A program made the position numbers and the translations under genes. Shown piece after piece: positions 36,129 to 42,989 of a DNA stretch of 64,000 bases. The notes below the pieces were generated by a model that ran no database searches, had not been told where the DNA came from, and saw only the letters and a program-made list of their open reading frames with translations. The stretch is from positions 1,237,001 through 1,301,000 of the forward strand of contig NC_014816.1 in the NCBI RefSeq assembly GCF_000175215.2. The letters are read 5' to 3'. Origin of the DNA: Asticcacaulis excentricus CB 48. Lineage in GTDB: Bacteria > Pseudomonadota > Alphaproteobacteria > Caulobacterales > Caulobacteraceae. How positions within the stretch are numbered: the stretch's first letter is position 1; every line of letters begins with the position of its first letter.

Positions 36129-38405
36129 ATGACCGCTTTCACGCCCTCACGCCGGTTCTTCCTCAGGGGCGCCGTCGCCACGGCCGCCTTCCTCCCCGTC
36201 GTCGCGCCGGGCCTCGCCAGAGCGGTGGCCTCGCTGGACCCCTTTATCGAAAAGTTGATTGCGTCGCTTTCGCTCGAAGAAAAAGCCGGTCAGCTCAGCC
36301 TCTATGCCGACCTGACGCGACCGGACTTCGGCAATGTCAATCCGGCCGCTGTGGCCCAGACGAAGGACGAGGTGAAGGCGCGCATCCGTCGCGGTGAAAT
36401 CACCGGCCTGTTCAATGGAATCGGGGTCGCCGGGGCGCGTGAACTGCAAAAAGTGGCGGTCGAGGAATCGCCGCACAAGATCCCGCTGATTTTCGCGGCC
36501 GACATTATCCACGGCCTGCGCACGACCTTCCCGGTGCCGCTGGGCGAAGCGGCGGCATGGGACGCCGATCTGGCCTACCGCACAGCGCGCGCTGCGGCGA
36601 TTGAGGCGACCGCCGTCGGCCTGCACTGGACCTTTGCCCCGATGGTGGACATTGCCCGCGATCAGCGCTGGGGCCGCGTCGTCGAAGGCGCGGGCGAAGA
36701 CACCTATCTCGGCAATGTCTTGGCCGTCGCCCGCGTCAAGGGTTTTCAGGGCAATGATCTGAAGGACGGACGCAATATGCTGGCCTGCCTCAAACACTTT
36801 GCCGCTTATGGCGCGGTACAAGGCGGTATGGAATACGCTACCGTCGATATTCCCGAAACTACCCTGTGGGAAACCCACCTCCCGCCGTTCAAGGCCGGAC
36901 TGGACGCTGGCTGCCTGTCGGTGATGTCGAGCTTCAACGACATTTCCGGCGTGCCTGCCACGGCCAACCGCCACCTGCTGACCGAAATCCTGCGCGAACA
37001 GTGGGGCTTCAGAGGGTTGGTTGTGTCCGACTACACCTCCGAAGAAGAACTGATCCTGCACGGCTATGCCGCTGATGGGCGTGATGCGACCAAAAAGGCT
37101 ATTATGGCCGGGTGCGATATGTCCATGCAATCCGGGCTTTATTTCAAACACCTGCCATCGCTTGTGAAGGATGGCGAGGTACCTCAGGCGGTACTAGATG
37201 AGGCGGTGCGCCGCGTCCTGAGCGTCAAGAAGGCGCTGGGCCTGTTCGACAATCCGTACCGTTCGATGGACGCCAAACGTGAAAAGGCTGATGTGCGCAG
37301 CGCTGAGGTTGTTGCCCTGTCGCGCGAAGCGGGTCGCCGCTCGATCGTGCTGCTGCGCAACGAAGGTAACCTCCTGCCTCTGGCCAAGACGGGACAAAAG
37401 ATCGCCCTTGTCGGACCGTTGGGTGCGGATCGTCATAACCTGCCGGGGCCATGGTCGGTCTTCCCGGACCGCGCCAGGGGTGTCACTATTGAGGAAGGTC
37501 TGCGCGCTGTGGTGACAGACCCGGCGGCAATCACCGTGGTCAAGGGTGTGGATTTCGAAGCGGCCATTCCGGGCGGCATAGACGCCGCCGTTGCGGCGGC
37601 AAAAGCCTCTGATATCGTGGTGCTGGCCATGGGCGAGGCGGAGAACATGTCCGGAGAAGCGCAGGCGCGGACCGACATCTCGTTGCCCGCGCCGCAACTG
37701 GCGCTGATCGAAGCGGTCAAGGCGACGGGTAAGCCCACTGTTCTGCTGCTGCGTCACGGGCGGGCGCTGGCGCTCACCGGCGCGGCGCGTGAAGCCGACG
37801 CCATACTCGCGACGTGGTTCCTGGGGTCAGAAACCGGCAACGCCATTGCCGATATCCTGTTCGGCGAATACGCCCCCTCTGGCCGACTGCCGGTCAGCTT
37901 CCCACAGACATCGGGTCAGCAGCCCTACTATTACAATCACCGCATAACGGGTCGCCCGCAACTCGATCCGAAGGACATGGCCTATAAGACCCGCTACCGC
38001 GAAGTCACCAATGAGGCGCTCTATCCGTTCGGCTACGGCCTGACCTATTCAACGATTGAATACGGCCCCACGACGGTCAGCGCTACGGAACTGGGTTGGG
38101 ACGCCACCCTGACGGTCAGCGCCGAAATCACTAATACAGGCGCGCGCGATGCCGATGAGGTGGTGCAACTCTACATCCACGATAAGGTGGCGAGCCTCGT
38201 CCAGCCCATCCGACAGCTCAAGGGCTTCAAGCGCCTCAGCCTGAAGGGCGGGGAACGCAAGCGGGTGGAATTTACCCTCAGCCGCGCCGATCTGGCCTTC
38301 GTGCACCCCGATCTGAAACCGGCGGCGGAGCCGGGAGCGTTTAAGGTATGGATTGCCCCCTCCGCGGTCGGCGGCACCCCGGCTGACTTCGTGCTGAAAG
38401 CCTAA
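36129..38405 (+). CDS. GH3 beta-glucosidase
   Basis: A 758-residue family 3 glycoside hydrolase (BglX-like) with a twin-arginine-type signal (SRRFFLRGAVATAAFLPVVA). The barrel has FAPMVDIARDQRWGRVVEG and the conserved KHFAAYGA; the nucleophile aspartate sits in GLVVSDYTSEEEL. The second domain includes EAGRRSIVLLRNEGNLLPL, and the fibronectin-like C-terminal domain includes the family motif YPFGYGLTYSTIEY. It should release glucose from beta-gluco-oligosaccharides in the periplasm. The next gene starts immediately after its stop (0 bases). Confidence 0.95.
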   Translation: MTAFTPSRRFFLRGAVATAAFLPVVAPGLARAVASLDPFIEKLIASLSLEEKAGQLSLYADLTRPDFGNVNPAAVAQTKDEVKARIRRGEITGLFNGIGVAGARELQKVAVEESPHKIPLIFAADIIHGLRTTFPVPLGEAAAWDADLAYRTARAAAIEATAVGLHWTFAPMVDIARDQRWGRVVEGAGEDTYLGNVLAVARVKGFQGNDLKDGRNMLACLKHFAAYGAVQGGMEYATVDIPETTLWETHLPPFKAGLDAGCLSVMSSFNDISGVPATANRHLLTEILREQWGFRGLVVSDYTSEEELILHGYAADGRDATKKAIMAGCDMSMQSGLYFKHLPSLVKDGEVPQAVLDEAVRRVLSVKKALGLFDNPYRSMDAKREKADVRSAEVVALSREAGRRSIVLLRNEGNLLPLAKTGQKIALVGPLGADRHNLPGPWSVFPDRARGVTIEEGLRAVVTDPAAITVVKGVDFEAAIPGGIDAAVAAAKASDIVVLAMGEAENMSGEAQARTDISLPAPQLALIEAVKATGKPTVLLLRHGRALALTGAAREADAILATWFLGSETGNAIADILFGEYAPSGRLPVSFPQTSGQQPYYYNHRITGRPQLDPKDMAYKTRYREVTNEALYPFGYGLTYSTIEYGPTTVSATELGWDATLTVSAEITNTGARDADEVVQLYIHDKVASLVQPIRQLKGFKRLSLKGGERKRVEFTLSRADLAFVHPDLKPAAEPGAFKVWIAPSAVGGTPADFVLKA

Positions 38406-39698
38406 ATGACACGAAAAAGCGGCGAAATAGGCTTAGGCGGGGCCGCGGTTTACGGGTTGGGGGATTTTGCCTGTAACCTCTACTGGCAAAGCCTCAGCCT
38501 GTTTCTGTTGTTCTACTATACCGAAGTGGTCGGCCTGTCGCCCGCGACGGCGGGTTTGATCTATCTGATTGCCTCGGTATGGGATGGGCTGATCGACCCG
38601 CTGATCGGGGCGGCAGCGGACAAGACGCGCACGCGATTTGGGGCCTATCGCCCCTATCTGCTGTTCGGTGGGCCGCTGCTGGGGCTCAGTTTTTGTGGGC
38701 TCTATTATCGCCCGCCGCTGGAAGGCACGATGCTGACCCTCTGTCTTCTGGGCACACATCTGGTTTTTCGTACCTTCTATGCGCTGGTCAATGTGCCCTA
38801 TGCGGCCCTGTCGGGGCGTATCACTGGCGACCCGGACCGCCGTGCGCAGTTGTCGGGTTTTCGCATGTTTTTCGGAGCCTTGGCGGCGGTTCTTGTGTCG
38901 CTGATCACCCCGGCTTCCGGGCAGGGGGGCTATTTCCTGACGGCTGTTGCTTTTGCCATCGTCGCCACCGCCCTGTTTCCACTGGTGTTTTCGGTGACGC
39001 GCGAGCCTGAGCTGCAGACGAGCGCGCCACCGCCGGCGCTGACGGCCCTGATCAGCAGCCTGTTGCGCAATCGTGCCTTCTGGCGGCTCAATTTTGGGGC
39101 GTTGGCTTTTGCCGTCTCAGGGACGGTCCTCACCAAGTCCGTCCTTTATTACTTCAAATACCAGCTACACGATGACCGCAGCGGCGCGCTGGCCCTGGCA
39201 GTGATGGGCATGGCCGGTCTTGTGGTTATTCCGCTATGGACGCTTCTGGCGCGACGCATCGGACGGCGCGGGGTGTGGATCGCGGCCTGCGGTGTGGGCC
39301 TGAGTGGGTTGGGGGCGCTGTGGGCAATCAGCACCGCCGCCGGTCCTTTGGGCGTTATCGCCTGTCTGGTCTGCGTCCATAGTGGCTCCTTGGGTCTGTT
39401 TTTCGCCTTCTGGTCGCTGCTGCCCGACACAGTGGACTATGGCGAGCAGACGCTAAGGGTGCGCGCCGATGGCTTCGTCTTCGGCGTCGCGGGCATGATC
39501 TCGAAGATTTCGATGGGGCTGGGCGCGGGCCTGTTCGGTTGGGGCTTAAGTCAGGCCGGCTATGAGCCCCATGTCGCCCAAAGTGCAGCAACCCTTAGCG
39601 ATCTGCGGCTACTGATGCTGCTCACCCCCGCTCTGGGGTTTGTTTTGTGTCTGGTGCTGATGTTAGGGGATGTGCGGGCGAAATCATCGTCCGTCTGA
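38406..39698 (+). CDS. GPH-family sugar:cation symporter
   Basis: A 430-residue transporter of the glycoside-pentoside-hexuronide group (MelB-like, major facilitator fold) with about 12 hydrophobic segments. The signature region DFACNLYWQSLSLFLLFYYTEVVGLSP is followed by IASVWDGLIDPLIGAAADKTRTRFGAYRPYLLFG (quoted in part), the classical DPxxG...RTRxGRxRP loop with the substitution GAYRPY. The late WSLLPDTVDYGEQTLRVRADGF loop also matches. It should import the released disaccharide or glucose with a cation. It is the last gene of the operon and overlaps convergently by 15 bases with the gene at 39684. Confidence 0.92.
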   Translation: MTRKSGEIGLGGAAVYGLGDFACNLYWQSLSLFLLFYYTEVVGLSPATAGLIYLIASVWDGLIDPLIGAAADKTRTRFGAYRPYLLFGGPLLGLSFCGLYYRPPLEGTMLTLCLLGTHLVFRTFYALVNVPYAALSGRITGDPDRRAQLSGFRMFFGALAAVLVSLITPASGQGGYFLTAVAFAIVATALFPLVFSVTREPELQTSAPPPALTALISSLLRNRAFWRLNFGALAFAVSGTVLTKSVLYYFKYQLHDDRSGALALAVMGMAGLVVIPLWTLLARRIGRRGVWIAACGVGLSGLGALWAISTAAGPLGVIACLVCVHSGSLGLFFAFWSLLPDTVDYGEQTLRVRADGFVFGVAGMISKISMGLGAGLFGWGLSQAGYEPHVAQSAATLSDLRLLMLLTPALGFVLCLVLMLGDVRAKSSSV

Positions 39699-40634
39699 GG
39701 CTGCCCGCCTCCAGCGGCGGTGGTCCAGATAGGGCCCCTGATAGGGCGGGCGGGGTTCGATGGCGTTAGGACTGTCCGGATTTTGCGTGGTCGCCACGCC
39801 CCCATTGCGGCACACCGATGGGTCCATGCCGTAGAGTACGACGGCAAAGTCATAGACGCTGCGTTCAACCAGGGTGCGCACACCCAACTGGATAGGCTCC
39901 ATTTCGCTGAACCCGCCCGACAGGTCGAGCATGGTCCCGTCGAGCAGGGTGAATAGGCCGGGCTTTACCTCATGCCCCACAATCTGCTTCTGATAGGCGG
40001 TGACGCGTTTGATCTCCTGCGAGCGCGTGTCGATCAGGCGCAGATCGAGCGCGATATTCATCACAAACCGCCGCGACACGAAGCTGCCCGCCGGATCATC
40101 GCTGCCAGTGCCCCCGGCGCGCAGATCGACCCCGTCCGAGCGGATATTGTAATTCAGCTCCGTCAGGCCGCCGGAAATGTAGTAGTCGGACCCGGCGATC
40201 TGCCCGGCATAGACCTTGCGGAAATTGTCCGGATCGTTGCCTGCCTGATCCGGCGTGTCGGACAGGACGTGATCCATAGCGGCCTTCAGTTCATAGTCTG
40301 AGATGTCGCGATCACCGCGCTCGACCTGAGGCAGGCCGGCGCGCGACAGGGCCGACTGGGCGAAAAGGGCGATGCCCTGCGTGATATTGGCCCCCGTATA
40401 AAAGTCGCGCTTGCCCGTCAGATCGTCGATGCGGCTCACCGCCACGCGCGGCAGTGGCTTGTGCGTGACCAGCGCCGCCTGCTGAAGACAGGTCAGATCG
40501 GCGCTGTAGGGCGTCAGATTGGCTGTCGCGGGGGCATTGCCCACAGGCTTGGCATAGAGGCCGGTCTGCGGATCGGCGGTGACGCTGGCGCAGGCCGAAA
40601 GCAGCAGGGGCAGGCAAAAGACCAGACGTCTCAT
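39684..40634 (-). CDS. CsgG/HfaB-like lipoprotein
   Basis: A 316-residue lipoprotein (LLLSAC lipobox, Cys about residue 15) of the CsgG fold. The CsgG-type segments are AVSRIDDLTGKRDFYTGANITQG near residue 68 and DYYISGGLTELNYNIRSDG near residue 150. Caulobacter HfaB is a CsgG-like lipoprotein that exports and anchors HfaA and HfaD and so holds the holdfast on the cell. Here it is the last gene of a four-gene operon; it overlaps the preceding CsgG-like gene by 4 bases (ATGA). The end overlaps the convergent symporter gene by 15 bases. Confidence 0.85.
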   Translation of the reverse strand: MRRLVFCLPLLLSACASVTADPQTGLYAKPVGNAPATANLTPYSADLTCLQQAALVTHKPLPRVAVSRIDDLTGKRDFYTGANITQGIALFAQSALSRAGLPQVERGDRDISDYELKAAMDHVLSDTPDQAGNDPDNFRKVYAGQIAGSDYYISGGLTELNYNIRSDGVDLRAGGTGSDDPAGSFVSRRFVMNIALDLRLIDTRSQEIKRVTAYQKQIVGHEVKPGLFTLLDGTMLDLSGGFSEMEPIQLGVRTLVERSVYDFAVVLYGMDPSVCRNGGVATTQNPDSPNAIEPRPPYQGPYLDHRRWRRAASDGR

Positions 40635-41476
40635 GGCTGCACCGCTTTCAGACCGGACCCGCTGAGGCAGGCGCGGGCGTCAGTGGCGGTCCAGAGCGGC
40701 GCGATCAAGTGATAGACCGAGCGTTCGACCAGTTCGCGCACCGACATTTGCAGCGGCTCCTGACGGCTGTTGCCGCCTTGCAGCAGCAGGCCGATATCCT
40801 CGCTGCCGCCCGTGAGGCGACGGTCATTTGTGACGCCGATCACTTGCTTCTGAAAGGTGACGGTATCGACCACCTGCTGGGTCTGGGTGTTGACCAGCCG
40901 CAGATCGACGGCGACATTGAGCACATAGGTGCGGCCGCTGATCTGACCCTGCGCACCGGGCAGGGCCTGGGAGCCGATGGCCGCGTCGTAGCCGTCAGAG
41001 CGGATATTGTAGTTCAGTTCGGTAATGCCGCCCACAATGTAATAGCGCGAACCGGCGATTTGCCCGGCTAGAATCGGGCGGAAATTGTCGCCGCTTTGCC
41101 CGGCGCGCTCCGGCGTATCCGACAGCAGCTTTTGCCGCGCATAGTTCAGTTCGATCTCGGCCACAGAATTGTCGAGGCGCTCGACCACTGGGACCCCGGC
41201 ATAGCCGAGGGCACTGACGGCAAACAACGACGCACCTTGTGTGATCTTGGCGCCTGTATCGAAATCGATCTTGCCCGTCAGGTCGCCAATGCGCCCGACG
41301 GCCAGTCGCGGCAGGCCGTTCAGAGACGGGCGGCGGGCGAGGCAGCGCAAAGCGGGCGTCACCGGCGTTTCATTGAGCGTCACTTCCGCCTGTGGAGGCG
41401 TGGCGACGGCCAGACCCGGCGTGAGCGCGCCTGCGGAACAACTCAGGGCGAAGAAGAGGCGAAGGGTGGGGGGCAT
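40631..41476 (-). CDS. CsgG/HfaB-like protein, second copy
   Basis: A protein of about 281 residues closely paralogous to its downstream neighbour: AVGRIGDLTGKIDFDTGAKITQG, ALGYAGVPVVERLD and YYIVGGITELNYNIRSDG are shared almost exactly. The N-terminus (LRLFFALSCSAGALTPGLAVA) is a signal peptide, but the cysteine context is not a good lipobox, so it may be a soluble or poorly lipidated partner. A GTG start at 41521 would overlap the HfaA stop and add 15 residues; I chose ATG 41476 because it begins the signal peptide. The tandem pair could form a mixed CsgG-like pore. Confidence 0.82.
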   Translation of the reverse strand: MPPTLRLFFALSCSAGALTPGLAVATPPQAEVTLNETPVTPALRCLARRPSLNGLPRLAVGRIGDLTGKIDFDTGAKITQGASLFAVSALGYAGVPVVERLDNSVAEIELNYARQKLLSDTPERAGQSGDNFRPILAGQIAGSRYYIVGGITELNYNIRSDGYDAAIGSQALPGAQGQISGRTYVLNVAVDLRLVNTQTQQVVDTVTFQKQVIGVTNDRRLTGGSEDIGLLLQGGNSRQEPLQMSVRELVERSVYHLIAPLWTATDARACLSGSGLKAVQP

Positions 41477-41513
41477 CTGCGCGTATCCGGGAAGGGGTGA
41501 AAGCGGGGAGGTG

Positions 41514-41936
41514 TTATTCACCGGTTGTTTTGCGACCGTTGAGCACGGCGGAGACGTTACCGGAATTGTACTGACGGCTGTTGAGAATGACCGTGTTGTG
41601 GCTGCCGCTGACCGTGACCGCCAACAGGTTGCCTATCGCCGTGGCCGTGGCCGTCCCTTGCGTCGTCGGAAGATTATTGTTCGACAGAAGGCTGCCGCCG
41701 TTGGAACTCGACTGGCTGTAGCGGCTATTGGCGTCGTCGTACTGGATGATGCCGTTGACGATCAGGCGGTTGCCATTGGCATCGCGCGTGGTGGGGGTGA
41801 AGGGCTGGTTTTCCAGCCGTCGGCCATTCCCATAGCCGTTTTCCAGCGCCCGCAGGTCTGAGGTCTGCGCGACGGCGGGCAGGGCCAGTAATGGGCCGGT
41901 GAAGACGAGACCGGTAAGAAGGACGGTTGTCCGCAT
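41514..41936 (-). CDS. hfaA: HfaA holdfast-anchoring protein
   Basis: A 140-residue secreted protein with a signal peptide (cleavage after LPAVAQ). The mature part resembles HfaA of Caulobacter: SDLRALENGYGNGRRLENQPF followed by a Gly/Asn/Ser-rich region with TQGTATATAIGNLLAVTVSGSHNTV, a curlin-like pattern. HfaA assembles in high-molecular-mass form on the outer membrane at the pole and ties the holdfast to the cell. In this operon it lies between the repeat protein (41998) and the two CsgG-like genes, as expected for a substrate of an HfaB pore. Confidence 0.85.
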   Translation of the reverse strand: MRTTVLLTGLVFTGPLLALPAVAQTSDLRALENGYGNGRRLENQPFTPTTRDANGNRLIVNGIIQYDDANSRYSQSSSNGGSLLSNNNLPTTQGTATATAIGNLLAVTVSGSHNTVILNSRQYNSGNVSAVLNGRKTTGE

Positions 41937-41997
41937 GTCTATTGCTCCATAACGGAAAAGAGGAGCCCGCCTGCGCGGCAGGCTCCCTTCCGGATCA

Positions 41998-42603
41998 TCA
42001 GAAACCCTTGACAGTCAGGGTGTTTCCGATGGCCGCCGCCGTAGCGTCCACCTTGCCTGCCACGCCCGCGATGGTCGTGTTGGCGTAGGCATTGACCGCA
42101 GCCGTATTGACCTGAGTCGAGTTCAGGCTGCTGAAGTCGGTGGTGAAGGTGGCCGAGTTGCTGATGGCGGCCGCCGTGGCGCTGACCGACTTGTCCACAT
42201 TATAGACCGTGGCGTTCAGCACCGCCGACGGGTCGTAATTGACGTACTGGGTGTTTGACACGGCGCCCGACCAGTCGGCTTTCACCGTCGCCGTATTGGC
42301 AATGGCGGCCGAAGTGGCGCTGACATCGCCCGTCACATTGGTGATGGTCGTCGAAAGGTTGGAGGTCGCGTCCCCGAAGAAGCGCTGATAGTTGTTCAAG
42401 CCGTTCAGGCTCGACCCTTCGGCGGTGAAGCTGTTGCCGATAGCCGCAGCGGTCGCCGACACGTCACTGGTGACATTGTCGATCTTGGCGTTCAGTTGCG
42501 CCTTGATGTTGGACGAGTTGTTCTGATTATTCGAGGCGGTTTGCGCCTGAGCCGAACCGGCCAGAACCAGACCGGCGACGGCGATTAGAGAAAGGTACTT
42601 CAT
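41998..42603 (-). CDS. Secreted four-repeat protein, HfaD-like candidate
   Basis: A 201-residue secreted protein (signal MKYLSLIAVAGLVLAGSAQA, cleaved after residue 20). The mature part contains four repeats with the core VSATAAAIGN at residues 48, 94, 140 and 185 (VSATAAAIGN, VSATSAAIAN, VSATAAAISN, VDATAAAIGN), a period of 46, 46 and 45 residues. Asn, Thr, Ala and Ser dominate and there is no mature cysteine. HfaA next door has TATATAIGN, a related core. By position and repeat type it is the likely second anchor subunit (HfaD role), but it is much shorter than Caulobacter HfaD, so this is inference. ATG 42603 follows AGGAGA; an earlier start at 42639 is unnecessary. Confidence 0.75.
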   Translation of the reverse strand: MKYLSLIAVAGLVLAGSAQAQTASNNQNNSSNIKAQLNAKIDNVTSDVSATAAAIGNSFTAEGSSLNGLNNYQRFFGDATSNLSTTITNVTGDVSATSAAIANTATVKADWSGAVSNTQYVNYDPSAVLNATVYNVDKSVSATAAAISNSATFTTDFSSLNSTQVNTAAVNAYANTTIAGVAGKVDATAAAIGNTLTVKGF

Positions 42604-42646
42604 CTGAGTCTCCTGTGTATTTGCCCCCAAGCGGGCCACAGAAGAT

Positions 42647-42664
42647 CAGCAATAGACAGGCCAA
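42647..42664 (-). promoter_or_regulatory. Predicted sigma-54 promoter of holdfast operon
   Basis: Minus strand TTGGCCTGTCTATTGCTG matches the -24/-12 pattern (GG-N10-GC, with TTGGC and TTGCT boxes). It ends 44 bases before ATG 42603, giving a leader of about 30 bases with an AGGAGA ribosome-binding site. RpoN with TacA-type activators controls polar and stalk genes in Caulobacter; use here is inferred. Confidence 0.55.
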
Positions 42665-42957
42665 TAAACGCAGTTAATCTTTCATTTTTAATGTTAGTAA
42701 ATAAAAAATTAAAACATTCTCGTTCAGGGGAAATTAATATTTAATAAAAAGTGAGTTAACCTGAGTTTGCAATTATTAATAAATTGAAAATCATGTTTCT
42801 TAAGGTCGCGATAACCTTAGAGTGTATCGAGTTAATACATGTATTTATTTGAGAAAATATCGTTTCGCTCCTTGGGGGAAAGGCGAGTGCTCCGTGTGTC
42901 AGAGCGGTACGCCTGCGGTAACTTTATAATGGCTCCATGCCACATAAATCGGGGGTG

Positions 42958-42977
42958 CAGGGGCCTTGCGGCCCCTG
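42958..42977 (-). terminator. Hairpin after GH2 gene
   Basis: An 8-bp stem CAGGGGCC/GGCCCCTG with a 4-base loop lies 12 bases past the stop of the GH2 gene at 42990. No T-run follows on the minus strand, so termination may be weak. Confidence 0.5.
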
Positions 42978-42989
42978 CGTCTATCCCTT

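Larger units (their letters stand above)
42604..42989. other. A/T-rich control region of holdfast operon
   Basis: Non-coding region of about 386 bases. Positions 42660-42870 are strikingly A/T-rich for this genome, with runs such as AATAAAAAATTAAAAC and several TTAA half-sites resembling parts of CtrA boxes, but no full TTAA-N7-TTAA. It holds the predicted sigma-54 promoter at 42647-42664 and, at its far end, the hairpin at 42958-42977. Confidence 0.6.
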
